Notes under the pieces: generated by a model
The model's database searches: none
The model's input: only the letters and a program-made list of their open reading frames with translations
Told to the model about the DNA's origin: nothing
Part shown: positions 33,251 through 42,222 of the stretch, piece by piece
How positions within the stretch are numbered: the first letter of the stretch is position 1
Layout: each line of letters begins with the position of its first letter
Made by a program: the position numbers and the translations under genes
Source: Anseongella ginsenosidimutans
GTDB taxonomy: Bacteria > Bacteroidota > Bacteroidia > Sphingobacteriales > Sphingobacteriaceae
Reading direction: 5' to 3'
Assembly (NCBI GenBank): GCA_029268045.1
Contig: JAJUHF010000008.1
Span: forward strand, 1 to 51,454
Length of the DNA stretch: 51,454 nt

Positions 33251-34291
33251 TCAACCTTTTTTCAGCGTAAATCCGAACGTCGTCCCTATCCCCGGCGTGC
33301 TCCGCACGTTAATGGTCTGATCGTGTGATTCAATGATGTGCTTTACAATGGACAGGCCCAGTCCGGTTCCGCCCTCCGCCCGGGAACGGCTTTTATCCAC
33401 CCGGTAGAAGCGTTCAAATAAACGGGGAAGATGCTCCGGGGCAATGCCAATCCCGTTGTCGGTAATTTCGATCAGCATGTTTTCGTCCATATCGTACATG
33501 CCGGCCAATACCTTGCCATTGGGACGGCCGTATTTGATGGAATTGGTGACCAAGTTGGCCAGCACCTGGCGAATGCGGTATTTATCGCCTTCCACGATCA
33601 TGGTATAATTGCATCCTTCCTTGAAATCCAGGATGATCTTTTTCTGACTGGCCATGTATTCCAGGGAATCGAACACGTCTTTGATGAGCGCGTTGATATC
33701 AAAAAACTCAAGTTCCATCGATTCCCGCCCGGATTCGAGATTGGAAATAGCTTCCAGGTCATTCACCATATCGGCGATCCGATCCGCGCTTTTGGCGGCT
33801 TTCTGAAGAAAGTGCCGCAATACTTCGGGGTCGTCCATCGCCCCGTCGAGCAGCGTATTGACGTAACCCTGTATATTGAAAATGGGTGTTTTCAGTTCGT
33901 GCGCGACATTTCCCAGGAATTCCTTGCGGTATTCCTCGGTCTTCTTCAGGGTTTCAATCTCCCCCTTTCGGGCTTCGGCCCAGGCCTGCACGTCGGTTGC
34001 CACGGCGGCGATGGGATCATGCGATGAATCCCCGAAATAAGGCACCGAAGAGGGATCGGTCCGCTGGGTTTTCAGCTGGTGGATGCTTTTGTAGATCAGT
34101 TTTATTTTGCGGTAAATAAAATATTCGAGGGAATAATAAATCAGCATGTACGCCAGCGCGGTTACCAACACGATGGCCAGCAGATTATGCAGAAAAGAAA
34201 GTCCGTAGATCAGGCCCAGTATTCCTACCACCAACGCCACCAACAACGCAGTAAACAATGCCAACATCCGTGGCGTAGGATTTTTTATCAT
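33251..34291 (-). CDS. PhoR-like sensor histidine kinase
   Basis: A 346-residue membrane kinase. Two transmembrane segments at about residues 8-32 and 34-56 enclose only a hairpin, so there is almost no periplasmic sensor. A linker follows, then the H-box FLGNVAHELKTPIFN with phospho-acceptor His131. The ATPase domain has N-box LVTNSIKYG, G1 DNGIGIAPEHLP and G2 GGTGLGLSIVKHI. It probably senses a membrane or cytosolic cue, or relies on a partner. The gene begins three bases after the response regulator it surely serves. It is of the PhoR/WalK class by organisation, without identified signal. Confidence 0.92.
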   Translation of the reverse strand: MIKNPTPRMLALFTALLVALVVGILGLIYGLSFLHNLLAIVLVTALAYMLIYYSLEYFIYRKIKLIYKSIHQLKTQRTDPSSVPYFGDSSHDPIAAVATDVQAWAEARKGEIETLKKTEEYRKEFLGNVAHELKTPIFNIQGYVNTLLDGAMDDPEVLRHFLQKAAKSADRIADMVNDLEAISNLESGRESMELEFFDINALIKDVFDSLEYMASQKKIILDFKEGCNYTMIVEGDKYRIRQVLANLVTNSIKYGRPNGKVLAGMYDMDENMLIEITDNGIGIAPEHLPRLFERFYRVDKSRSRAEGGTGLGLSIVKHIIESHDQTINVRSTPGIGTTFGFTLKKG

Positions 34292-34294
34292 AGG

Positions 34295-34981
34295 CTAAAC
34301 CTCAAATTTATAACCGACCCCCTTAATAGTGGTCACGTAATGATCTCCAAGTTTCTCCCGGATCTTGCGGATATGCACGTCAATGGTCCGATTGGTTACC
34401 ACCACCGAATCTTCCCATATTTTCTTCAATATCACTTCGCGGCTGAATACCTTGCCTGGCCGGGAGGCAAGCAGGTACAATAGCTCAAACTCTTTTTTGG
34501 CCAGAATGGTTTTCTGCCCCGCTTTAAAGACCACGTACGCATCCCGGTCAATGATCAAATCTTCAATCTCCAGCCGGTCCTCGGGAGCTTCAACGGGATT
34601 AGATTTTCTTCGCAATATGGCGTTTATCCGGCTCAGCAGGGCCCGGGGCTTGATGGGCTTGGCAATGTAATCGTCGGCGCCCACGTTGAACCCCGCAATT
34701 TCCGAATACTCTTCACTCCGGGCGGTGAGAAACACCATGAAGGTGTTTTTGAACTCCGGCAACCCGCGCAGCACCCGGCAGGTTTCAATGCCGTCCATCT
34801 TTGGCATCATGATGTCCAGAATGATCATGTCGGGCAGCAGCTTCTTTGCCATGGTGACCGCCTCCTGTCCATCCCCCGCTAGCCAGACCTGGTACCCTTC
34901 CCTGCGTAGGTTGTATTCGATCAATTCCAGAATGTCGGGTTCATCATCGACGACCAGGATCTTTTGTTTCTCTGTTACCAT
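34295..34981 (-). CDS. OmpR/PhoB family response regulator
   Basis: A 228-residue two-domain regulator. The receiver domain has the acidic pair in LVVDDEPD, phospho-acceptor Asp56 in LDIMMPKMDG, and the conserved Lys in IAKPIKPRALL. The C-terminal winged helix (about 135-228) contains KEFELLYLLASRPGKVFSRE and VDVHIRKIREKLGD-like text, specific to the PhoB group. It binds DNA as a dimer when phosphorylated by the kinase encoded three bases downstream. The chosen ATG at 34981 (MVTEKQKILVVDD) matches family starts; the upstream ATG at 35014 is possible. Target genes are unknown; a phosphate-response role is only suggested by similarity. Confidence 0.93.
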   Translation of the reverse strand: MVTEKQKILVVDDEPDILELIEYNLRREGYQVWLAGDGQEAVTMAKKLLPDMIILDIMMPKMDGIETCRVLRGLPEFKNTFMVFLTARSEEYSEIAGFNVGADDYIAKPIKPRALLSRINAILRRKSNPVEAPEDRLEIEDLIIDRDAYVVFKAGQKTILAKKEFELLYLLASRPGKVFSREVILKKIWEDSVVVTNRTIDVHIRKIREKLGDHYVTTIKGVGYKFEV

Positions 34982-35077
34982 AATTGCACTTTTCGGCGAA
35001 ACTAACACCCCCATGGTAATTCCAGGTTAACAAGATATTAAATTATCGTTAAACCAGGAAAACCTCGATGTAAACAC

Positions 35078-35623
35078 CTAGTTACGAAAGAGTTCCGACA
35101 AATAAGAGGCCAGTTCCGGTCCCCGCAGGTCCCGGGCGATGATGACCCCGTTTTCATCCAGGAGAAAACTTGCGGGAATGGCTTCGATCCGGTATTCTTC
35201 CGCCGGTTCGGAGTACCAGAACTTCAGGTCGCTCACGTGGTTGGGCCACACCAGGCCGTCGTCTTCAATTGCTTTTACCCAGTCTTCTTTTTTCAGATCG
35301 AGGGAAACCGAATACACGGTGAATCCCTGGTCTTTGTAGCGGTTGTATTGGGTTACGATATTCGGGTTTTCACGACGGCAGGGGCCACACCAAGCCGCCC
35401 AGAAATCAAGTAGAACCACCTTTCCCCGAAGGCTGCTCAAAGCAATTTCCTTTCCATTGGGATCAGGCAGAAGGATTTCGGGAGCCCGCTGGCCCACTTC
35501 GATGCCTACCGGAACGTCCGGTCCGGCTTCGGTTTGTTTACCGGCAGCATCCTGCTCCCGGGCACCCGGCGAGGCGCAGGAAACCAATCCAAAAACCAGA
35601 ACCCATACAGCTAATCGTACCAT
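35078..35623 (-). CDS. TlpA-like thiol-disulfide lipoprotein
   Basis: A 181-residue thioredoxin-fold lipoprotein. The signal ends in GLVSC with lipidated Cys16. The redox motif is WAAWCGPCRREN (Cys79, Cys82), and the cis-proline loop is found in EAIPASFLLDENG. The GLVWPNHVSDLKFW insertion is common in Bacteroidota TlpA/ResA relatives. It would reduce or rearrange disulfides at the inner face of the outer membrane or in the periplasm. It starts four bases after gatB and so belongs to an operon with gatB and a TIM-barrel isomerase, though no functional connection is apparent. Confidence 0.9.
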   Translation of the reverse strand: MVRLAVWVLVFGLVSCASPGAREQDAAGKQTEAGPDVPVGIEVGQRAPEILLPDPNGKEIALSSLRGKVVLLDFWAAWCGPCRRENPNIVTQYNRYKDQGFTVYSVSLDLKKEDWVKAIEDDGLVWPNHVSDLKFWYSEPAEEYRIEAIPASFLLDENGVIIARDLRGPELASYLSELFRN

Positions 35624-35627
35624 GTCT

Positions 35628-37088
35628 TTATGCTTTTTCCAGCTTCTCCGCCATCATGCGGTTGGCCATCTTCGGATCAATTTTGCCTTTACTCAACTTC
35701 ATAACCTCCCCCATAAATAGGCCAATCAAGCCCTTCTTTCCGTTTTGATATTGCTTCACCTTGTCCGGGTGACGGGCAATCACTTCCTCGATGTAGGTGG
35801 TCAACTGATCGGTGTCGCTGTCAATTGCCACCCCAAGCCGTTCGATCAATACATCCGGACTGACTTCGGGATCTTCCAACAGGGCGGGGAATACCGTCTG
35901 TGCAGCGACTGAATAGTTCAGCTTTCCCGCCTCGATCAAATTGATCAATCCAGCCAGGCTGGCCGGCTTCAGCGGAAAGTCGGCCATTCCTTTACCCTGT
36001 TCATTCAGGTAAGACTTGACCGGTCCCATCAGCCAGTTCGCCGCCGCCTTGAATTGATCGGTTTCTTTGGTCAGGGCCTCAAAATACAATACCATCCGTT
36101 TGCTTTCCGTAAGCACCGAGGCATCGTAAGGGGGAAGGCCGTATTCGTTGACCAGCTTCCGCTCCCACTCTTCCGGCAACAGGGGAAGAGCGGCCCGGAT
36201 CCCTTCTATGTACGCATCACTTAACTGCAGCGGGGGCATGTCCGGTTCCGGGAAATACCGGTAATCATTGGCGGTCTCCTTTTCCCGCAGGGGGCTGGTC
36301 TGGCCCGAATCGGGATCGAAATTCAGCGTATGCTGCCCAATGGTGCCCCCCGATTCAAGCACATCGATCTGGCGCCTGGTTTCAAAGTCAATCGCACGCT
36401 GTACATTGCGGATGGAGTTTAGGTTTTTTACCTCACAGCGTGTCCCCAGCTTTGTTTCACCCTTCAAACGGACCGAAATATTCGCGTCGCACCGCATGCT
36501 CCCCTCCTCCATGTTTCCGTCACAGATCTCCAGGTAGCGCAGGATGCGCCGGATTTCGGCAAGGTAAAGTCCGGCTTCCTCGCCGCTCCGAATATCCGGT
36601 TCGGATACAATCTCTATCAGCGGCACCCCCGCGCGGTTCAGATCCACCAGCGTGCTGTCCGGATCCTGATCGTGCATGCTTTTCCCGGCATCTTCCTCCA
36701 TGTGGATGTGATGGATGCGAAGTTTCTTTTTTCCCCCGTCTTTGAGGGTAATCGTAATATGCCCTCCATAACAGATGGGGGTGGTATCCTGGGTGATCTG
36801 GTATCCCTTGGGGAGGTCGGCGTAAAAATAATTTTTTCGTGCGAAGAAGTTTTCCCTTCGGATATGGCACTGGGTGGCCAGTCCCATCCGGATGGCATAC
36901 TCAAGCAGCTTTTCATTAACTACCGGAAGCGTTCCCGGATGACCCAGCGAGACAGGATTCACCTGGGTATTGGGCTTGGCGCCAAATGCCGCAGGGTCGG
37001 TGGAAAACGCTTTGCTGAAGGTAGATAATTGCGCATGTACTTCGAGACCGATCACCGCCTCGTACTTGCTATACGCCGTTTCCGTCAT
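35628..37088 (-). CDS. gatB: Glutamyl/aspartyl-tRNA amidotransferase subunit B
   Basis: A 486-residue GatB. The N-terminal cradle has VIGLEVHAQLST, GHPGTLPVVNE (a Bacteroidota variant of the usual ALPG) and FARKNYFYADLPKGYQIT; the YqeY-like helical domain is at the C-terminus. Together with GatA and GatC it converts Glu-tRNA-Gln or Asp-tRNA-Asn to the amide form. gatA and gatC are not adjacent, which is common in this phylum. The ATG overlaps the TAA of the upstream isomerase gene by one base (TAATG), indicating translational coupling, and tlpA follows after four bases. Confidence 0.96.
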   Translation of the reverse strand: MTETAYSKYEAVIGLEVHAQLSTFSKAFSTDPAAFGAKPNTQVNPVSLGHPGTLPVVNEKLLEYAIRMGLATQCHIRRENFFARKNYFYADLPKGYQITQDTTPICYGGHITITLKDGGKKKLRIHHIHMEEDAGKSMHDQDPDSTLVDLNRAGVPLIEIVSEPDIRSGEEAGLYLAEIRRILRYLEICDGNMEEGSMRCDANISVRLKGETKLGTRCEVKNLNSIRNVQRAIDFETRRQIDVLESGGTIGQHTLNFDPDSGQTSPLREKETANDYRYFPEPDMPPLQLSDAYIEGIRAALPLLPEEWERKLVNEYGLPPYDASVLTESKRMVLYFEALTKETDQFKAAANWLMGPVKSYLNEQGKGMADFPLKPASLAGLINLIEAGKLNYSVAAQTVFPALLEDPEVSPDVLIERLGVAIDSDTDQLTTYIEEVIARHPDKVKQYQNGKKGLIGLFMGEVMKLSKGKIDPKMANRMMAEKLEKA

Positions 37089-37975
37089 TAAACATCACAT
37101 ATTTTGATACCGGCAGCCAAAGCTCCCAGTTTGTCGTTCCCTTTCGGAATGAATTCCTGTGCCACATACCCGTCGAAACCGGTCTCGGCAATCGCCGCCA
37201 TGACGGCAGGATAGTATATTTCCTGAGACTGGTCAATTTCATTTCTTCCCGGCACCCCCGCGGTATGGTAGTGTCCGATGTATTGCTGATTTTCCCGAAT
37301 CGTCCGGATCATATCCCCTTCCATGATCTGCATATGATAGATATCGTACAGCAGCTTGAAACGGTCCGACCCGACCCGCCGGGCCAGTTCGGCTCCCCAG
37401 CTTGTATGGTCACACATGTAGTCGGGGTGATCCACCTTGCTGTTGAGCAGCTCCATGCAAAGGGTCACTTTGTGTTTTTCGGCCAGCGGCATGATCCGCT
37501 GCAGTCCTTTTTTGCAGTTTTCCAACCCCTCTTCGTCATCCATGCCGTCGCGGTTACCTGAAAAGCAAATGATATTCTTTACCCGGAAGCCCGATTGGGC
37601 AACCAGCGGGATGTGGGCTTCAAAAAACTCCACGATCCGGTCGTGGTTCTCCACCCGGTTCAGTCCCCGCGGGATCCCGCCGGGTACGCCGCTTACCATT
37701 CCGCACTCCAGCCCGTATTTCTGCAGCAGAGGAAAATCCTTCACAGTCAGTAATTCAATGGATCCCAATCCCAGGCCTTTGGCTTCCTTGCACAAGCTTT
37801 CCAGGCTGATATCGGGAAAACACCATTTGCATACCGAATGATTTATACGTCCTCTCATAGCAGGTTCAAGTTTTTTTTCAGCAGCCGACAGCCGGTTTGA
37901 AAGCACATCGGAAACCATCCAGGCAGCGGTTCCCGCCGCGATCTTCCCCAAAGCCTGTCGTCTAGAAAGATTCAT
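37088..37975 (-). CDS. Tat-exported TIM-barrel sugar isomerase/epimerase (hydroxypyruvate isomerase-like)
   Basis: A 295-residue protein of the xylose isomerase-like TIM barrel superfamily (AP endonuclease family 2 fold). The N-terminus is a twin-arginine signal, MNLSRRQALGKIAAG, ending near LSAAEKK. The mature part has KWCFPDISLESLCKEA, GHYHTAGVPGRNEID and CMELLNSKVDHPDYMCDH, close to hydroxypyruvate isomerase proteins, with His/Glu/Asp metal ligands visible. It is periplasmic and probably isomerises a sugar or sugar acid; the substrate is not known. It leads the operon that includes gatB and tlpA, with a one-base overlap to gatB. Confidence 0.85.
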   Translation of the reverse strand: MNLSRRQALGKIAAGTAAWMVSDVLSNRLSAAEKKLEPAMRGRINHSVCKWCFPDISLESLCKEAKGLGLGSIELLTVKDFPLLQKYGLECGMVSGVPGGIPRGLNRVENHDRIVEFFEAHIPLVAQSGFRVKNIICFSGNRDGMDDEEGLENCKKGLQRIMPLAEKHKVTLCMELLNSKVDHPDYMCDHTSWGAELARRVGSDRFKLLYDIYHMQIMEGDMIRTIRENQQYIGHYHTAGVPGRNEIDQSQEIYYPAVMAAIAETGFDGYVAQEFIPKGNDKLGALAAGIKICDV

Positions 37976-38020
37976 ACTATCTTGTGTTGTGGGTCAAACT
38001 TACACAAAAAGCAGTAATTT

Positions 38021-40657
38021 CTAAATTACAATTAACTCCCGTGCTTTGTCCAATGCACGCTGCAGGCCGGAGGGATCTTTGCCTCCTGCGGTAGCATAAA
38101 AAGGCTGTCCACCGCCCCCGCCCCGGATCTCCTTTCCAAGTTCCCGCACGAGTGCGCCCGCGTTCAGGCCGCGCTCCTTAACCAGGCTGTCGGCGATCAT
38201 GACAGTCAGATGGGCCTTGCCGTCCAGTTCGGCCCCCAAAACCAGAAACAGATCCTTCACCGAATCGCGCAGCTCAAAAGCCAGGCTTTTGATGGCATCG
38301 GCCGATGGAATGGAAACCAGCCGGGTGATCACATTCATTCCCCCGATCGTTTCCACGTTGTGGAGAAGCTCGGCTTTAAGTCCGACGGCCTGTTCCAGCA
38401 CGGCCTGCTCTTTTTCCTTTTTCAGCTGCTGGTTTTCCTGAAGCAGCGACTGCAGGCTTTTCAGCAGATCAGGCGGATTTTTCAGCAATTCCCGGGATTG
38501 GCGCAGGATAGCCAGTTCGCTGTTCAGGTACTGCTCGGCTTTCGCCCCGGTAATGGCTTCGATCCGGCGGACGCCGGCCGCCACCGCGCTTTCAGAGGTG
38601 ATCTTGAAAAATCCAAGTTGACCGGTGGCCGTGGCATGGGTTCCTCCGCAGAGCTCCCGGGAAAAATCCGGGTCAAAGGTGATTACCCGGACCAGATCAC
38701 CGTATTTTTCGCCGAAAAGAGCCGTGACCCCTTCCTCCAGCGCCTGCTGGTAGGGCACATAACGGCGTTCCTCCAAGGGGATATTCTCCCTGATTTTTTC
38801 ATTCACCCGATGCTCCACCCGGGCAAGCTCCTCGTCGGTAAGACGCGAGAAATGCGAAAAATCAAAACGAAGGTAATCGGCATTGACCAGCGATCCCTTT
38901 TGCTGCACATGGGATCCGAGTTCCTCCTTCAATACGGCGTGCAATAGGTGGGTGGCCGTATGGTTGCTTTCGGTATCCTTGCGCTTTTGGCGGTTGACAA
39001 CAGCCACAAAATCCGCATCGGGCCGGGCCGGAAGTTGGGTGCATAGGTGGATGATCAGGTTGTTTTCCCGGCGGGTATCGATGATCGCCACCGATTCCGT
39101 ATCGCTGGTCAGCTGACCGGTGTCGCCCACCTGGCCTCCGCTTTCGGCATAAAACGGGGTGCGATCCAGTACCAGCTGATACAGTTCCTTCCCTTTGGTC
39201 TTTACTTTCCGATAGCGGGTTATTCGGGTTTCGGATTCCAGCTGATCGTATCCGACGAATTCGGTATCGGTCTCCGGCAGCAACTCTACCCAGTCGCCCG
39301 TATCAACGGCCGTAGCCGCGCGGGAGCGTTCCTTTTGCTCTTCAAGCGCCTTTCTATACCCCGCCATATCTACCTGAAGCCCTTTTTCCCGCGCCAACAA
39401 CTGCGTCAGATCGGGTGGAAAGCCATAGGTGTCGTACAACTCAAAAGCAAACCCGCCGTCCACCGTCACGCCGGAAGCATCCGGATGCTGCAGCAATTCC
39501 TGCGTGTATTTTTCAAACCGGTGAATCCCTCCGGCCAAGGTTCTCAGGAATGCGGCTTCCTCTTCCCGGATCACCTTTTTTACAAATTCCTTCTGTTGGT
39601 AGAGCCCGTCAAAGACCCCTCTGAATTGATCAGCCAAAACATCCACCAGGCGGTAAAGAATGGGGTCTTTAAACCCAAGAAAGGTAAAGCCATACCGGAG
39701 TGCGCGCCGCAGAATGCGCCGGATCACATAACCCGCGCCGGTATTGGAGGGCAATTGTCCATCGCTGATGGTAAAAGCAATGGCCCGGACGTGATCGGCC
39801 ATGACGCGCATGGCAACGCTTTCCATCTCCTCCGCCCCGTACTGCTTTCCACTCTCGGCGGCCAAAAATCCGATCAGCGGTTGAAACAGGTCGGTATCGT
39901 AATTGGATGTCTTTCCCTGCAGGGCCATGCACAGCCGTTCGAATCCCATTCCCGTATCCACATGCTTCATGGGCAGGGGTTCCAGCTGGCCGTTGGCTTT
40001 GCGGTTGTATTGGATAAATACGTTGTTCCAGATCTCCACCACAAGCGGATGATCTTTATTCACCAGTTCCCGGCCGGGTCGCGCTTTCCGTTCGGCCTCA
40101 GGCCGCAGGTCAATATGGATCTCTGAACAGGGCCCACAGGGTCCGGTGTCTCCCATTTCCCAGAAATTATCCTTTTTGTTTCCTTCGAGAATGTGCTCGG
40201 AGGAAACATGTTCCTTCCAGCATTCCAGCGCTTCCTCGTCCCGGTCAAGCGATTCGGAAGGGTCCCCCTCGAAGATGGTGACATACAGGCGGTCGGCAGG
40301 CAGTCCGTACACCTGGGTTAAAAGTTCCCAACTCCAGGCGATCGCCTCCTTCTTGAAATAATCCCCGAAACTCCAGTTCCCGAGCATTTCAAACAGTGTA
40401 TGATGGTAGGTATCAAACCCGACCTCCTCCAGATCGTTGTGCTTTCCCGACACGCGCAGGCATTTCTGGGTATCGGCCACACGCGGCCAATCCGGAGCGC
40501 GCTGGCCCAGAAATATATCCTTGAACTGATTCATTCCCGCGTTGGTGAACATCAGCGTAGGATCATTTTTTATTACCAGCGGCGCAGATGGCACGATCTC
40601 ATGGCCTCTTGCGGCGAAAAAATCCAGGAAGGCAGTCCTGATCTCTTTTGAAGTCAT
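38021..40657 (-). CDS. alaS: Alanyl-tRNA synthetase
   Basis: A full-length 878-residue class II synthetase. The catalytic domain starts FLDFFAARGHEIVPSAPL and contains MFTNAGMNQFKD (motif 1) and the motif 2/3 stretches up to about 460. The editing domain has the zinc ligands HTATH near residue 566 and CGGTH near 669, which remove mischarged Ser or Gly. The C-terminal C-Ala domain has the typical GGGGGQPFYATAGG end. It recognises the G3:U70 pair of tRNA-Ala. It is a single gene, divergent from an M23 peptidase gene. A promoter element lies 32 bases upstream of the start. Confidence 0.97.
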   Translation of the reverse strand: MTSKEIRTAFLDFFAARGHEIVPSAPLVIKNDPTLMFTNAGMNQFKDIFLGQRAPDWPRVADTQKCLRVSGKHNDLEEVGFDTYHHTLFEMLGNWSFGDYFKKEAIAWSWELLTQVYGLPADRLYVTIFEGDPSESLDRDEEALECWKEHVSSEHILEGNKKDNFWEMGDTGPCGPCSEIHIDLRPEAERKARPGRELVNKDHPLVVEIWNNVFIQYNRKANGQLEPLPMKHVDTGMGFERLCMALQGKTSNYDTDLFQPLIGFLAAESGKQYGAEEMESVAMRVMADHVRAIAFTISDGQLPSNTGAGYVIRRILRRALRYGFTFLGFKDPILYRLVDVLADQFRGVFDGLYQQKEFVKKVIREEEAAFLRTLAGGIHRFEKYTQELLQHPDASGVTVDGGFAFELYDTYGFPPDLTQLLAREKGLQVDMAGYRKALEEQKERSRAATAVDTGDWVELLPETDTEFVGYDQLESETRITRYRKVKTKGKELYQLVLDRTPFYAESGGQVGDTGQLTSDTESVAIIDTRRENNLIIHLCTQLPARPDADFVAVVNRQKRKDTESNHTATHLLHAVLKEELGSHVQQKGSLVNADYLRFDFSHFSRLTDEELARVEHRVNEKIRENIPLEERRYVPYQQALEEGVTALFGEKYGDLVRVITFDPDFSRELCGGTHATATGQLGFFKITSESAVAAGVRRIEAITGAKAEQYLNSELAILRQSRELLKNPPDLLKSLQSLLQENQQLKKEKEQAVLEQAVGLKAELLHNVETIGGMNVITRLVSIPSADAIKSLAFELRDSVKDLFLVLGAELDGKAHLTVMIADSLVKERGLNAGALVRELGKEIRGGGGGQPFYATAGGKDPSGLQRALDKARELIVI

Positions 40658-40688
40658 TTTCGTATGGTCCCTTTAGCAATTCAGCCTG

Positions 40689-40696
40689 CAAAAATA
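40689..40696 (-). promoter_or_regulatory. Putative -7 promoter element of alaS
   Basis: Minus-strand TATTTTTG matches TAnnTTTG. Transcription would begin near 40682, giving a leader of about 25 bases. A TTTC at 21 bases upstream is the only -33 candidate. Confidence 0.5.
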
Positions 40697-40769
40697 GTTT
40701 TTTAAAGATGATATATTGAAAGTTTGCTTATATTTACGCCTTCTTAAACGAAAAACGAACCGAACCTTC

Positions 40770-41738
40770 ATGAACAAGGTAAAGTACTATTACAATACCC
40801 ATACGTTAAAATACGAAAAGGTAGAAGTTAGTATATCCAGGAAGGCTTACCGCGTTGTCGGTTTTTTTGCAGCGGTGGCCGTTTTTTCCGCCATTATCAT
40901 ATCCATTGCCTATTCTTATCTTGATTCACCCAAGGAAAAACGCCTGAAACGGGAAATCAGTCAATTGGAGTTGCAATACGACATACTCCAAAGCCGGATG
41001 CAGCAGATGGAGGTCGTACTGAATGACCTTCAGGACCGGGACAACAACATTTACCGGGTGGTATTCGAGGCCGAGCCCATTCCGCTGGAAGTCCGGCAGG
41101 CTGGATTCGGAGGGGTTAACCGCCATAAACACCTGGAGAATTACGATTACGCCAAGCTGATGACCAGTACCACCGAAAAACTGGAGCAACTCTCCCGGCA
41201 GTTGTACGTGCAGTCGAAATCGTACGACTTTCTGGTCAATGCTGCCCGCGACAAACACGAAATGCTTGCTTCGGTGCCTGCGATCCAGCCCATTTCCAAT
41301 AAAGAACTAAAACGTGCAGCCTCCGGCTACGGGATGCGCATCCATCCGATATACAAGACCAAAAAGATGCATTACGGGATGGACTTTACCGCCCCGCGGG
41401 GCACCGAGATCTATGCGACCGGCGATGGGGTGATCCGGAAAGCCGAAGCCGACCGGGGTTTCGGAAACCACGTGGTCATCCAACATGGATTCGGATACGA
41501 GTCGCTCTACGGGCACATGAGTAAGATCCTGGTGAAGCCCGGACAAAAAGTAAAGCGGGGGCAGGTAATCGGCCTGGTTGGAAATTCGGGATCGTCCACC
41601 GCGCCGCACGTCCATTACGAGGTCCATAAAAACGGGAAACCGGTGAATCCGGTTCATTTTTACTTCAACGACTTGACCCCGGAGGAATACCAGCAGATGC
41701 TGCAGATCTCCTCCCAGGCAAACCAGTCGTTTGATTAA
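40770..41738 (+). CDS. M23 family murein metallopeptidase, membrane-anchored
   Basis: A 322-residue LytM-domain protein. A short cytosolic head (KVKYYYNTHTLKYEKVEV, a common Bacteroidota start) leads to one membrane segment at about 30-50. A coiled coil at 55-95 follows, then the peptidase domain with HYGMDFTA (zinc ligands His201, Asp205) and APHVHYEV (His280, His282). All zinc ligands are present, so it is likely an active endopeptidase cutting peptidoglycan cross-links. The ATG at 40770 is preferred over a TTG at 40716 that lies upstream of the likely promoter region. It is followed nine bases later by a MerR-family gene. Confidence 0.9.
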   Translation: MNKVKYYYNTHTLKYEKVEVSISRKAYRVVGFFAAVAVFSAIIISIAYSYLDSPKEKRLKREISQLELQYDILQSRMQQMEVVLNDLQDRDNNIYRVVFEAEPIPLEVRQAGFGGVNRHKHLENYDYAKLMTSTTEKLEQLSRQLYVQSKSYDFLVNAARDKHEMLASVPAIQPISNKELKRAASGYGMRIHPIYKTKKMHYGMDFTAPRGTEIYATGDGVIRKAEADRGFGNHVVIQHGFGYESLYGHMSKILVKPGQKVKRGQVIGLVGNSGSSTAPHVHYEVHKNGKPVNPVHFYFNDLTPEEYQQMLQISSQANQSFD

Positions 41739-41747
41739 TCCAAGGTG

Positions 41748-42083
41748 ATGCCATACAAAGAGCGTGAAATAAACAAACTTTACTACAGCATCGGCGAAGT
41801 GGCCCGCATGTTCAATGTAAACACCTCTTTGATCCGTTTCTGGGAAAAGGAATTCGAGATCCTCCAACCCCGGAAAAACAAAAAGGGAAACCGGCTCTTC
41901 ACCCAGGAAGACCTGGAAAACCTGAAGATCATCTATCACCTGGTGAAAGAAAAGGGATACACGCTCCAGGGAGCGAAAGAACATCTGAAAAACAACAAAA
42001 GCGCCGAGTCTGAAAGACAACGGGTGCTGGATTCCCTGCAGAAATTACGCAGCTTCCTTGTTGAGCTGAAAGAAGAGCTTTAA
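41748..42083 (+). CDS. MerR-family transcriptional regulator, short form
   Basis: A 111-residue MerR-like protein. The winged helix contains YYSIGEVARMFNV and TSLIRFWEKEF, followed by KGNRLFTQEDLENLKIIYHL and a dimerising helix rich in Lys/Glu. There is no C-terminal effector domain and no metal-binding cysteines, so it is a small regulator rather than a metal sensor. The ATG at 41748 is taken over a GTG at 41745. It lies behind the M23 peptidase gene with nine bases between, an arrangement I recall from other Bacteroidota, suggesting a shared operon. Targets unknown. Confidence 0.88.
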   Translation: MPYKEREINKLYYSIGEVARMFNVNTSLIRFWEKEFEILQPRKNKKGNRLFTQEDLENLKIIYHLVKEKGYTLQGAKEHLKNNKSAESERQRVLDSLQKLRSFLVELKEEL

Positions 42084-42148
42084 GGAGAAACAGCGGCTTC
42101 CTCAGCACGCCGGTGCCGAACGCCAGCCCCGGAGTTCCAACAAAATTT

Positions 42149-42156
42149 TATTTTTG
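42149..42156 (+). promoter_or_regulatory. Putative -7 promoter element of the ECF sigma gene
   Basis: TATTTTTG matches TAnnTTTG. Transcription would start near 42163, 60 bases ahead of the sigma gene. It also lies in a weak AT-rich inverted repeat (AACAAAA 42139-42145, TTTTGTT 42152-42158). No -33 box at normal spacing. Confidence 0.45.
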
Positions 42157-42222
42157 TTAGGGAATAGCTTATACTTGAATTCAGAACTTGAAAGCCTTAA
42201 CCGAACCTGAACAAGAATTACA

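Noticed and set aside
39047-40126. Plus-strand reading frame of 359 codons inside alaS
   Set aside because: Antisense to a full-length alanyl-tRNA synthetase with intact motifs. GC-rich third positions keep the opposite frame open.
40716-40769. Upstream TTG start for the M23 peptidase, adding 18 residues
   Set aside because: The extra residues do not resemble family N-termini, and they lie across the likely promoter region; MNKVKYYYN is the usual family start.
42139-42158. AT-rich inverted repeat AACAAAA/TTTTGTT considered as terminator of the MerR gene
   Set aside because: The stem is only seven A/T-rich pairs and overlaps a good -7 promoter element, so a terminator call is not supported.
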